DNA from: Teratosphaeria epicoccoides
Lineage: Eukaryota > Ascomycota > Dothideomycetes > Mycosphaerellales > Teratosphaeriaceae
Length of the DNA: 64,000 nucleotides
NCBI GenBank assembly: GCA_021401465.1
Contig: JADDMT010000008.1
Location: forward strand, 496,001-560,000
Direction of reading: 5' to 3'
Shown here: one piece after another, positions 33,022 through 44,332 of the stretch
Layout: each line of letters begins with the position of its first letter
Position numbering within the stretch: position 1 is the first letter of the stretch
The notes under the pieces: model-generated
What the model was told of the DNA's origin: nothing
Seen by the model: only the letters and a program-made list of their open reading frames with translations
Database searches by the model: none
Made by a program: the position numbers and the translations under genes

Positions 33022-33588
33022 TCACCGCCGCCCCTCTCCTCCAACCTCGTCCTGATCTAGCTCGCATTTGATCGAAAATCTGACAGCACCACCAACAGCC
33101 AAGCTCCGCAGATTCCCAGCCAAGCAACTCTCCAGCTCCGCCGACTCGGAAGGCTTACACACCCCATCGCCGTCCCTTGCGCCGAATTGCACCTTCCCAT
33201 CCTCCGTCACTTCGAAGATGAAATCCATCCTCTCGACTCGGGAGAGGATGTAGCGACGAAATACAATCAGGCGTTGCAACCTCGCGTGTTTGAGCGACGA
33301 GCAGAATGCGAGGATTTCTATATGGTGTTCCTTTAACTCCTCGGACACGTGCCTGCTGGAGTACATCTCTAAGCTGAAGTGGTTGGCGCACCAGAACGCA
33401 GCTGAGACTTTCTCGTAAGGTATGTACTCGAGGAGTTTGATGTCTTCGTTTTTGGAGACGGACTCGAAAATGAAGTCGTAGATGATCAGACGTAGTTCTG
33501 AAGGTAATGCGAGGAGCGGAGAGGGTGCATCTGGCGATTGCGCTGCCATGGTTGGGGTGGGCTGTTCCCCAAGATTTGCTGATGGCAT
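33022..33588 (-). CDS. F-box-like (2EXR-type) small protein B
   Basis: 188 aa in one exon from ATG 33588 (the frame runs one TTG codon further). LLALPSELRLIIYDFIFE (residues about 25-42) is the F-box-like signature, followed by FWCANHFSLEMYSSRHVSEE and a strand-rich half with RMDFIFEVTEDGKVQFG. It is a recognisable relative in layout of protein A, but sequence identity outside the motif looks low. ATG at the MAAQ position, 14 codons on, is an alternative start. Confidence 0.6.
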   Translation of the reverse strand: MPSANLGEQPTPTMAAQSPDAPSPLLALPSELRLIIYDFIFESVSKNEDIKLLEYIPYEKVSAAFWCANHFSLEMYSSRHVSEELKEHHIEILAFCSSLKHARLQRLIVFRRYILSRVERMDFIFEVTEDGKVQFGARDGDGVCKPSESAELESCLAGNLRSLAVGGAVRFSIKCELDQDEVGGEGRR

Positions 33589-33854
33589 CAAGTGTAGCGA
33601 TTGTGGATAAAATCTTGATTCTGATGTTTGGTCGGGGTTGAAAAGGTTGAGGAGAAGTTGGAAGCTGAAATAGCAACCTGAAGAGGCAAAAAGTGTTTCA
33701 AGTTGGGTGAAAAGGAGCTAAGCCGAAAGCGGCAGGCACGACCCGTCACACGCCACTGGTTCATGCGTCGAACCATTGAAGTTGACACTCGGAGGTCTTG
33801 CATGAAGCCTCACCGATCTCCACCTCTCTTCATTCCGAAGACATCGGCAAAAGA

Positions 33855-34343
33855 CTAGCACAGCCTCAAGCTCATCAAATCGAAGTGCGAGGTTCCGAAC
33901 CAGCCTGCTCCACCATTGCTTTCCCTTTGTCCCAATTCATAGCCCACGCCAATCCGAGCCTCGCATGATCGAGAAAATGTAGCGTATGGCGATGGCAAAC
34001 ATCCTGGCGGATAAGTTCCATGACCACCTCCTCCTGGAAATGCGGCGACCTGAAAGGGGCGCCACAAGTTACAACCTGCTTCGATAAAAAGCTGTAGTCT
34101 ACCGTCTGCGTCTATTTCGTAGTGATAGGCTATGCCGAGCATGGAACCATTAAGCTGTTCGGTCACTGATATGATCAAGGTGAAGGACTTCAGGCCGGCG
34201 GGAAGTGCAGAGAGTCGCTCGTGTAGACACGTTGAAGACTGGTGCTTGCCGAGGCGAGAGTCGAGGTTGTAGTAGTCAACGGTGAAAGTCGTGAGAACTC
34301 CAGTATTTGTGCTGCGCCTCTTACTGAATATCGACGGCTTCAT
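33855..34343 (-). CDS. Unrecognised 162-aa protein
   Basis: One open frame from ATG 34343. Contains LPAGLKSFTLIISVTEQLNG and YHYEIDADGRLQLFIEAG, a strand pattern resembling the C-terminal half of neighbour B (hydrophobic strand, then D-G-K/R-x-Q). It may be a truncated relative of the F-box-like genes lacking the N-terminal motif. No signal peptide or membrane segment. Confidence 0.4.
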   Translation of the reverse strand: MKPSIFSKRRSTNTGVLTTFTVDYYNLDSRLGKHQSSTCLHERLSALPAGLKSFTLIISVTEQLNGSMLGIAYHYEIDADGRLQLFIEAGCNLWRPFQVAAFPGGGGHGTYPPGCLPSPYATFSRSCEARIGVGYELGQRESNGGAGWFGTSHFDLMSLRLC

Positions 34344-34366
34344 TGTGGAGAAGACGCCTGGCCAGA

Positions 34367-34465
34367 ATGATATCCGAGGACGGCAGCGTCGCCTTCGCGC
34401 TCATGAAGTCCATCGACCATGGCGCAGTCTACTCCGTGGCCGGTCCGATGGTCGTCGAGATGTGT
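34367..34465 (+). pseudogene. Possible exon relic of V-ATPase catalytic subunit A (VMA1)
   Basis: A short plus-strand stretch reads MISEDGSVAFALMKSIDHGA then VYSVAGPMVVEM. This resembles the conserved N-terminal G-x-x-YSVSGPVVVAE element of V-ATPase subunit A, followed by GTGTGT that could have been a splice donor. Nothing downstream continues the subunit A sequence, so this would be an isolated fragment. The assignment is from memory of the family and only about 25 residues long; chance similarity is possible. Confidence 0.4.
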
Positions 34466-34938
34466 GTTAAATGTTCGTCAGGAGTGGTGATGCAGTGTCA
34501 AAGCGATGCCAACGTTTTTATCCGGATGCCGGCTTGTGGTCTCATACTTGGGCCATGGAAGCTGACTTTCACATGCGCCGAGCCGCCCCAAACTTCAAGC
34601 TATTGGTAGTTCTTGCACGACTTTCGCGCAGCTTTGCCAGGTCAATCTGTGCTAAATTCGTCCTGGTTTGCTGATCGTCAACAATGATGGCCTCAGCAGT
34701 CCTAGGCATGAGTTGCCCTTTCTTGCTGGAAGAGGTCATGTCTACGCATCTCGTATGCTTTATGCGCCGATGCTTGAACCTTTCGCTTCTCCGGACTCTA
34801 CGCAACACCATGACAGAAACCACTGGCCCAGCCGAGGGACCACGGCAGAGTTCGAGCCGTGTAGTGGGTGCATTGAGATCGGCAGATCATCCGTAATACA
34901 TTATGAATACATTGGTGTAATCATCCTCACAGGCTCTG
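34466..34938. other. No supported gene
   Basis: Short frames on both strands only, nothing recognised. Confidence 0.4.
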
Positions 34939-36162
34939 TCATCTCAAATGATATGCTGTCAACAAATCATCGTTACTCTCGACTCGCACGCTCGTCTGGA
35001 CCGTGGCTGTGATTTTCGTGATATCGTGCAACGGCAGGATGTGCTCTTGACTGTCGCGTGCCTGAGGCCCTGCTACGATCGTGACACTGTTACCAAGATG
35101 AGGAAACCGCATTCCCAAAGAAATTGCGAGATTGCGGTAGACCTCATCGCTTTCTCCGGAGCGCCTGAGCGTAGACGCCGCCAATTTCGAGCAAGTCGAA
35201 CTTGCACTATTCCATTTCCGCGTCAAATGCTTGACTATTGGTCCGAGTGTAGGTATTGTGGCCGTGATGATGATGACATTCTGCTCCACGGACGATGCCA
35301 GAAAGTACTCGACGATGTTCCAAGTAAAGTCGACATCTACTGAGAATATAATGCTGATGCTGACAGTTCTCCAGACGGCGGCGGCCATTGCAACACTACT
35401 CAAGCCAAGCAGAATAGTGGCTCCGATTTTGGCCCTGGCAGTGGTATTCAGCTTGACTATGAGTGTAACCGGAGCTATCGTCAACACAGCGTCCATGGCC
35501 GCATTTGCAGCTATGTCGAGGTCAGCGAGGCACAAAAGCAGACGAGAGCAGCGTGCCCATACCTCCGACGAATTGGGCCATCCGTGACAGGGCAGATGGC
35601 CTATAGCATGTCATGAGCGGGCTGAGGCATATGGTCAGCAATGAAGTCTAGGGATAGGTGTCATGATCATGACATACTTGATCATCACTTCCATGTTTGT
35701 GCCGCATTTCCCATAGATGAATCCAAGAAGCGCGATGTTGAGCCCCACATTGGCAGTCAATGAAGCCAACAAGCAGATTCGCAGAATTGGTCTGCTTCTG
35801 CCCATGATTGACAGTAAGTACAGGGTGCACGAGGCCCTTCCAAGCATGAGCGAACCAAGGCAAAAGCCTTGACCAATGTATACCCATCGCAACGCCGACA
35901 AGTCCTGTTCCAGACTGAGGTATTCGAAGTGCCGTCCGAGACCATGGTGGAATGACAGCTGAATGGTCGCTGAGTAGACAGCAGTGTTGCACCAAGCCAG
36001 CAGCATAAGCAAGTCATCGAATCCCAAATGCCGCAGAATGCATTGCTTCGACACCTGTCGGCCAGCTATCACGAATGTCGAGATTCCGAGCAAAACCCAA
36101 GTGACCCCGACAAGTTTGTAGCCGCTGTTTCGGTTTGGTGGTGGAACGAGAGTCCCAGCCAT
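34939..36162 (-). CDS. Fung_rhodopsin-domain (PTH11-like) membrane protein, intron unresolved
   Basis: Two minus-strand coding blocks. The first starts at ATG 36162 and runs to about 35690; it has hydrophobic helices such as LVGVTWVLLGISTFVIAGRQ and the family's LGFDDLLMLLAW motif, ending GKCGTNMEV. The second runs from about 35560 to 34939 with LDIAANAAMDAVLTIAPVTL, the typical later helix, and ARAKIGATILLGLSSVAMAA. One intron of about 120 bp must join them. A GTGATG donor with a CGGAG acceptor keeps the frame, but neither site is strong, so a frameshifted pseudogene remains possible. Such proteins are seven-helix integral membrane proteins of unknown ligand, numerous in plant-associated fungi. 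Confidence 0.6.
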
Positions 36163-38501
36163 GTGTCGCTTCAACCCGGGGGCCAATTTGACTGGCGCAT
36201 GAATGCCGCGACGGCGCGGTAAAGTCGCAGGTTCTGACCCGCTTCGTCAGTACTTCCGGGCACGTTGGAAGCGAGAAGTAATCGATGGCTGATCGGATTT
36301 CGTGAGGGTGTGCGCGAACGCAGGCGTGCATGATCAGCAGCCGGTCGGCATCTTGTGGCCACAAGGACCTTGCCCCAAGAATGTCCGCTGTGTGATGATT
36401 TGAAACTGAAACCATCGGTCTTGCCATCCCTCGTCGACTTCATAGCGGCCAGGGAATCCTCGGTGTAGGTCCGGGCTGCCTGAGTCCTGACAGCTCTGGA
36501 CCCGGCTGCCAAGGCCCAAGGAGTATACGGCTCCGCTCCGACAACCATCGTGAAGATCCTACACTTGCAGGCATCGACTAGACGGATCGTGCGCGGTACA
36601 GTACCCTTCGGGCTACGAGCGCGCACATCAGATGGAGATATGTGGTGGTGTGGATATTATTGGCGTGCATGTACATTTGAGCCATCATCTTATGTCCTGG
36701 GTCAACCTCGAACGGCTATCGGGGCGGGTGCGACCGTGTGCGTTCTATGGACTGCCAATGCACTACACGGTAAGTCATGCATCGGGTGTCTCACAACTTG
36801 GTTCAAGCAGCAGCGTTGTAGCCTGTGGGCGTCACGAAAGATTGTGGTGGTAGGCGAAGCTTTCATCTCACGGTCAAGATTCAGATAGTGCTGCAGGTAC
36901 ATCTCAGGTCCATTCATCCATCATCTTGTGACTCGTGACTTCCGTACAGCCGTTGTCTGCAATCTGACCTGAACGTGTCAGTCCTTGACCTGTTCGTGAC
37001 AAGTATCTGAACTCGCTCCAAAAGCTGCAGGCAGCAGTATTGACCTCCCGAATATCACTAGAACAAACGCTCTAGCTCGTCCCAGCGACACATGAAATGA
37101 GAAGGTTTTTCGCTGAGACCGATGAGGCAAGGATCCATTCCAAATTCGGCACCATGGGACGCCTGAGACCTGGATCTTCGTCAAAAGGATATCGATAGAG
37201 ATGATGCAAAGACTGGCGGGCTCGGCATGAGGTTGAAGCAGGACATGACCCCCTCAGCCACGGCAGCGCCCACCGGTCCACCAGAACAGGAGTTCATAAC
37301 GACTTTCAGCTTGCGCTGGAGCCTCGGTGTGGAGAATCCTAGCAGAGGAGGTATGAGACTCCCCATCTGTGTCGGGATATTACTTCGACCCCTGCTCGAA
37401 CCATTGCAACACCCCATCTCAGAAACCAACCACATTAGCACATCAATATTCGCAATGGTCCAGCACTACCCGCCCGGCGGGGAACAGAGCCGACAGACCA
37501 AAACATCTGTGTCAAGCTAGCTCCAAGCAGGTCATCGGACCTGTCGCGAAGTAGAAAAGCTTGTGGTGTGCAGCCGCGAACGCCAGGGAAGAAATTCCAC
37601 TCCTCCGGCACTGTCTCGCCTGGGGCAGCGGTGCGGAGGCAGCAGAAGATGATGGAGAGTCCTAAGAGGGTGGAGGGATCAGGAAACGTTCCTGCGGTCA
37701 CATACGGTTTCCAGCAAGGAGACGTGGAGTATCCGAGTCCAGTCTGGTGGTTGGCTGCGTGGTCGTGCTCGGGCTTGGGCATATCGGCAGGAAGGTACTG
37801 TGTTGTGCCGTCTGGAGGGCTGGCTGCTCAAGTCAGTCGAGTCGTTGGAGTAGGGCCGGTTTCTGACGCCGAGCGACAAGCGATGTTCTAGTGTTGCCTG
37901 CTTCCCGCTGATCTTTCGAAAACTGCCACACCCCAAGCCTTGGACGAGGCAAACGCATCCCATGCAGGGCTACCAGCACGTGCGATCACATGCCAATCCC
38001 ATATCGCAGCCGAGCCGCACGTCAACTGTTTGAATGATCATATTAAAAAATGATCCTATGCTATGCTCCAGAGTAGGTACAGTGTCAGCCCCAGCCACAA
38101 AGGCCATATTCACATGCGCATTCGCACCCTCAACGCCGTCGCTATACTAGTGACAATTACACCCATGCCATCTCAAAATATTGCTTGCAGTAGTAGCAAG
38201 CTCTTAACCAGTTGCCCTCGAGTCGTACCACCCGCAAAGCCACGTGTGTCAGCGTGGCCATGGAGTGGCCCCGACCTGGTCTCGTGCCAGCCTGCGCCTT
38301 CAATGACGTATGCAATGACTCCCAACAAGTCGCACCCACATGCGAAATCATTCTGCTGCGACACGGGCGACCAAACGTGCTTCGCGTCTCCATCACTTGG
38401 TATCGTGACGAAAACTGTTACTTTCACCACGCGCCATCTCCACCCTCATCGCTAGCAACATATTTATTGCTTTCTCTCCTGCAGTGCAGACCCAAGCGCT
38501 T
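36163..38501. other. 2.3-kb region with no supported gene
   Basis: Minus-strand frames at 37435-37782 and 37181-37441 have somewhat protein-like hydrophobic stretches (PSTLLGLSIIFCCLRTA, NIPTQMGSLIPPLLGF) in neighbouring frames. They could be a decayed membrane or enzyme gene, but I do not recognise a family. The remainder shows nothing. Confidence 0.35.
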
Positions 38502-41500
38502 CTAGACTTGACTTCTGTCCTTTCCTCGTCTCCTAAAGAAGTCCATGACGCGTCGTGCTCCACTAGAACTGCCGCCGTGTCCAGCTTCATCGTAGGCATC
38601 GCCAAACTTCCGCTGCTGCGGCCGGATACCTGCCTGCGGACCACCCAATGGCTGCGTCTGATTGGTTCCGTAGCCATCGTCGGCGCGGAAGTCGCTGCTG
38701 TCGCCCGAGCCAGAAGTATCGTGCGTCTGCGGCTGCCTTAACGGAGCACCTCCGGGCTGGTACTGATCTGGCCTCGCTGGCGCGCCGAGGTCTTCATTTG
38801 GAGTGTAGTACCTCTCCACAGGATCCTGCTGATGCCCAGACTGGTCGAGCAAATTGCTGCCGTACCCGTCGTCCCTGTACTGCTTCTTCTGCACAGCCGG
38901 CTCCTCCTGTCTCCCAGCCTGCGGATTCGAAGGCAGAGGCTTGTCATACCCACCCTTAGATCCCGGCACTCCACTGCGTCGGCGCTGGCGTGCGCTCTCC
39001 CGCTCTTGATCGTAGTAGAGCGGGATCGTACTGTTTGTCGTATCCTGGCTGTCCGTAGGTGACTGACCCCTACCAAAAGCCATTTGCTTTTGTTGACTCC
39101 GGCCAGGACGCTGCTGCATGCTGTCCCTCCGCGAACCGGCGAACCCATCAGAATCGTACTGCATGGTATCCCTCTTGCCGCCCATGCCAAAGTTGTGCAT
39201 GCTCAGACTGGCTGGTAGTAGGGAAAATCTCCTAGAAGTCCTCTTGCTTTCGTTCCCGCTTTGGCTTGGTCCATCCGAGTTCTTCCTTATGAATGACGAA
39301 AAGCTAGGTCGTCTCTTACTCTCGGATGAAGGTCTCGGCGTTACATCTGCGTTGCCTTGACTCGTAGGCGCGTTATTCGAGATGGCTTGCTTCATGCTTA
39401 ACGGCGGGTACCGACGGTCCCGCTTCTCGTTTGTTACCGGCGAAGCCTGTGCTGCAGTCACCAATGCATTGGCTTTGGACGACTTTCGACTATTGCTGCG
39501 CCCCAGCAGACGATCGCCAATGCTCCCAAGTGTGCTTGATCGCTTATGTCCGCCAGACTTAGGCAGGGGCTGCGTCTGGTTTGCCTGAGACTGTTCGAGG
39601 TTGTACCGGCTGATGGGCCGGTTGCTGACAGTGGAGTCGGCTGGTGTTACGCCATTGTCTGACGGCATTGGGCTGGATATAATGTAGCCAGTCCCAGACT
39701 TCGGCTGCGAGAAGCGGCCTTGTACATTTTCCGTGGTGGGTGTGGCCACTGCTGGTTGACTGTACGAATTGCCTCGAGACGGCAGCCTGGCACCAGCCAG
39801 AGCGCTGCCTGTTCCAGGGCGCGAGGCGGAGGACTGAGACTGACCGGCGAAACCGGAGCCGTCTGGTGCGATCCTGACAGAATCGCGGTTGGACCGAGAC
39901 GGTGGCGGCATAGCTTGTGCCGGGGGTTCCTTGCGCTGTGGTGGGACCTCAACCGGACCTTGACTTTCTGGTCTTGCTCGTGTCCGGCCAGCACCAGGTA
40001 ATGAAGGCGCGGCGGCCCCACCATCACCACGAGTAGTGGCAGCTTGAGGCGCAACGTACTCAAGCTGTACCGTCCGTCTCTTGGCGTCGCGCTGGATCCT
40101 GGCTTCCTCTTCCTCTCTTGCCTGCTTCGAAGGCGCATTGACAGGCGTTATGGTAGAGGGCTCTCTGACAGAGGCGCTCCTTTCAAGCAAAGGCACTTCA
40201 TCCTGGCGCATGGCCGAAGAAGCAATGTCGCGCTCTGTTTTATTACTACTACCAATGAAGCCAACGACGTGCATATAGTCGCTCAGCCAGCTATGTCTTG
40301 CAACCTCAAACAAGTCTGCTCTTCTGCGCGGATCCGGCACCAACATGCGCTTGAGCAGGTCTCTGGCATGCGGCGTGACGTACTCGGGGAAGGTAAGGGG
40401 CGTGGATACGATGTATTTGTAGAGGAGGTTGATGTTATCGCCTTCCGGGTTTGCTGGGTCGTCGTCGAACGGGAGGTAACCTGCGAGCATGGCATACTTG
40501 ACGAGGTTAGCAGAACGCAAAGGACACAGGAGGGTGCGCTTACCAGTATGACGCCGCAGCTCCAGACATCCACCTTCCTGCCGGTGTATAGGCCGTCACT
40601 AACGACCAGCTCCGGAGCAGCGTAGCACGGACTGCCGCAGCTCGTTTGCATCAGATCACCCCTCCGGTGATTGTTCCTGCCTACCACATCCAGGCCTTCC
40701 CGTTTCACAAACTCCTTGTCCGTGATCCTTCGCTCGATGTCCTCACCCAGCTCGTCCATCGGATCAAACGTATTCGCGAACCCAAAGTCCGTGATGATGA
40801 TGTTCTTGTTGCGATCTAGTAGTAAGTTCTCCAATTTCAAGTCACGATGGACAATGCCCTTCTTGTGCAAATAGCCAACGCCGCTAATCAGCTGCGCAAA
40901 AAGCTTCCGCGCCTTGTCGTCCTTCAAATAACGCTGGTTCAGGATGTAATCAAACAACTCACCTCCAGAAGCATATTCCAGTATGATACCCATGTGTCGT
41001 TCAGTCTCGACAAACTCATGCAATCGTACTATATTAGGATGTTCCAGGCCGCGCAGGATCGCGATCTCCCGGTAGATTTTTGGTAGCCGGGTGGTGTTAC
41101 CTGCCAGCGACTCCTTCCGGATGAGTTTGATAGCGACCTGTACGCTGCTGTCCTTCTTCCAGCCCATCTTCACCTTGCCAAACTCGCCCTCGCCCAAGGT
41201 CTGACCAAGGATGTATTCGCCAAATTTGACCTCCTTGCGATGTGACGAATTGCGGAGATGCTCCTGCCTGCTCCGTTGCATAGGAGCTGACGCGCGGTGA
41301 TCAGTAGATGGTCCATGATCGGTAGCGGGTCGTTGCGCCTGTCCGCTTGCCCCTGCGTGCGGTTGAGCTCCATACGTTCGCGCCCGCTCACGCTCGAGAT
41401 CGGACCGTGGGTCATCTACCACAATATGATTGATGATGGCGGAATTCTCGCGAGGAAGGGACGTGTCGACTGGCGGCTGCCCCACCGCAGTCGCACTACG

Positions 41501-42028
41501 GCTGGCGGTGGGTACGTTGCGGCTTCGTTGGCTCCTTCCGCTGCCTGGCGCTTCGGGTTGTGCTGATCGGTACGTCTGCCGTCGTCGCTCGCCATCACTG
41601 GCGCTGGTACCTGCGCGGTCGCTCTCGCTGCCATGCCCGCCAGTCTGCGGCCTGGCGAAGCCTTGGGGATCGTATGATGAAGATGTCGGTGGCTGGCTCG
41701 GCTGCATAGGCGTGGATCTGATGGGTAATGCTGTCTGCTGCATGGCTTGGTCGGGGTAGAATTGAGCGTATGTTGACCCGGCCATTGGATCTGCCGTTGG
41801 CCCACGGGGCGTGCTGGTGGTCGCGGAGCCGCTGGGCGAGTCGAAGCTGGTGGGCTGTTGAGGACTAGTGGGGAAGGAGCTCGCATTGCCGATGTTGCTC
41901 TGGGGCTTTCGCCGCGACGACGGTGGACTGCTGCTGAGGTTGGCAGCGGGATTGATGGGGTATCTGTCGCGAGCGGACGTGCCGTCGTACTGAGCGGGCG
42001 TGCTGTGCTGCACGGCAGCCGAGGACAT
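38502..42028 (-). CDS. KIN4: Serine/threonine protein kinase of the KIN4 type
   Basis: Exons 40544-42028 and 38502-40496 (47-bp GTAAGC...TCAAG intron with CTAAC branch site) give 1159 aa. A disordered 260-residue leader precedes the kinase domain (about 267-564): G-loop LGQTLGEGEFGKVKMG, catalytic HRDLKLEN near 394, DFGFAN near 414, AAPELV near 472, and LAGYLPFDDDP after the intron. An insert in the activation segment with ITDKEFVKREGLDVVGRNNH is characteristic of this group. The tail is Ser/Gln/Arg-rich and ends in FFRRRGKDRSQV. Kin4 guards spindle position by restraining mitotic exit in yeast; in filamentous fungi relatives act at septa. ATG 42028 is preferred because the upstream open frame begins with TTG. 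Confidence 0.85.
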
Positions 42029-44332
42029 GATCTCCGTGTCACGCACGAGCTGTCCACCACCTGCTGCTGTCCAATGTCCTCCTTTGCACAGCACCAATCT
42101 CTTTCTTTCCTTCTTTCTTCCGTTCTACCTCAGGAAATATCACCGGAAACGCCACCTGAGCGCGTCTCCTGCTCCACCGGTGATGCCTGACAGCCTGACT
42201 GGGGGAATGGTTCGGTATCGGTCGGGAGCGTATGCAATCGGCAAGAACCAAAGCCAAGCCGAAATGGTCGAATGCGGCAACGACTGGGTGTCGCACGTGA
42301 ACAAAGATTGCCGATTGATGTCGTGTATATGTGTGGGTAGGTGATGTGTGCGTGCAGCGTGCTTCCTCCAATCTTGCTCCTCCTCCTGTGCAGTGGGAAT
42401 CACAAGCCGACGATCCTGCCACTTGTGATGCACCTGCGAATAATAATGCGACTGCAAATGCGCGTCAATCAGCAGTGGCAGCTGCGCCCAGAATGTCCAG
42501 GCCCCACTACGTAGTGTCGCACCTCCGATTCCAGAGTCGTCGCGCCTTCCCCAACGAGAGTTGAGGCGATGCGTATGCCACCTAGTGCAAGGACGACCGC
42601 AATATCAACCCGGACACCGACCACATTGAAGCCGCTCCGCGCACAGCGAGGCAGCAGCAACGACCTCGACGACGACGTCGACACGGAGCCGTTACAGGTG
42701 TGCAACCTCGCACTAGCCGATAATGCAGGTGGCTAGCAAGCCCAACCCGAGTTGCCCAATGCCGCCCGTGCGCCTACTACTACTGGGCATGTTGCCGCGC
42801 GCGTTTCACACACATGTCATCACTGGCGAGTTGACAATCATATGCAAGATGCCCGGATTTACACGCTCTCCCTACATGTACGCGGCTCGTCATGCGTGCG
42901 AACGGCAGAGCGTGAACATTCTTGACATGCGAGGATCGTGTGATGAATAATGCCTCATTATGGTCTAACTAAATCTCTTGGATGCGCTCTGATTCTTGTG
43001 ACCAGTTCCCTGTGCGTTGGCTCATCGGCCTTCGCGAGTCAAGGGAACCGAAATTGGTGTAAGCAATAGCTGAAAGCCTATCTTGCTATTCATACCCATG
43101 ACCTCCATTGCGTGACCAGCATGACCTGCGTACGACCTATAGCACGTCTGAATAGACGCTCGACAACGACCTGCTCAGACTCGCCACAGACCTCAGCGTC
43201 GCTGTTATGATTACAACGGATTGTACTGATCCACAGCCAATTCCGCAAGCATGGGCCCATTGCAGCCCCTTGATTGCGCTACTGCTAGCACCAAAATGAT
43301 AATCCGTGTGCGCTAGCGTGACCTGATCTCCCATTCTGAAACCACACCGTGACACGGCTCACGGGGGCATCTGATCCGTGCTTGGCTCTTCTTGTACCCA
43401 TCCGGGAGATATACCTCGTACCCGTTGCCGTCATGCCGACGGCTGATAGATCAGCTACAGAGAGGTACACCTGCTCATTATTCTTCGTGGCTTTGCTACG
43501 TCCATGAGCACGTACCGGCACTGGCTCACGCACACGCTCATCTGCTCACGCTTGTCTTCCTGAACCGCCCGCCGCGATTGCGTTAGCTGGCTGTCCTGGG
43601 CAAGATTGCATCTGTGCGGCGTCCGACGGCGATCATAGAATGAATAATGTCAGATAGGTGATGGGCCGATGGCTTGCTGACAGCTGTACAAACCATTCGC
43701 GTGGGTGCATGTAGCCAGGTTGGCGGTAAGTTCTGATGGTGCGCCTCAGTCTGACAACAGGATCGAGTTGCAGGGTTTCTCAATCTCTGACCTCAGCATG
43801 GGAGAGGTTGCCCGGCTTGGCGTCAACAAACTTCACTCAATTGCGCGTGGATCACTCATCTGCGTGCAGACGGTTGATGCCGAAGATCTCAGCAGAGCCC
43901 AGGGAGAGAGCGAGGGGGGGAGAAAGAAACATGGCTGCTGCAATAATGGTCGGCCCCATTCAGATACAGCTTCAGTTTCATGACACGTTCTGGCAAAATC
44001 ACAAACCTTGTGATCCGCATTTCGATCAAAAGCCGAATGTCTCGGGCAAGACATCAAGGCCTGCATCTGATCCTCCTATGAAAGTCATCAAACTTGGAAC
44101 AACTTTCAAGGGAGCCTTGGCTCTGGCCAGCAAGGACGGATCGAGTGAAATTGCAACTCGACCAACGCTGGATTCCAGGTGATGCCGCCATTCAGACCTC
44201 CTATCGCAGTGGAACATTGCTGCGCTTTACCTTGGATCTTGACCCCCTGTTACCCCCTGTACGACCTGATCCGGATCGATATCTGATCTCTGCAAACGCA
44301 GGGGTCACACGACTTGTCATGCTCCAGCGTTT
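42029..44332. other. 2.3-kb intergenic region
   Basis: Bases 42091-42125 on the plus strand are a C/T-rich tract (GA-rich on the coding strand) near the KIN4 start, typical of a fungal 5' leader. Beyond that, only short unrecognised frames. Confidence 0.45.
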
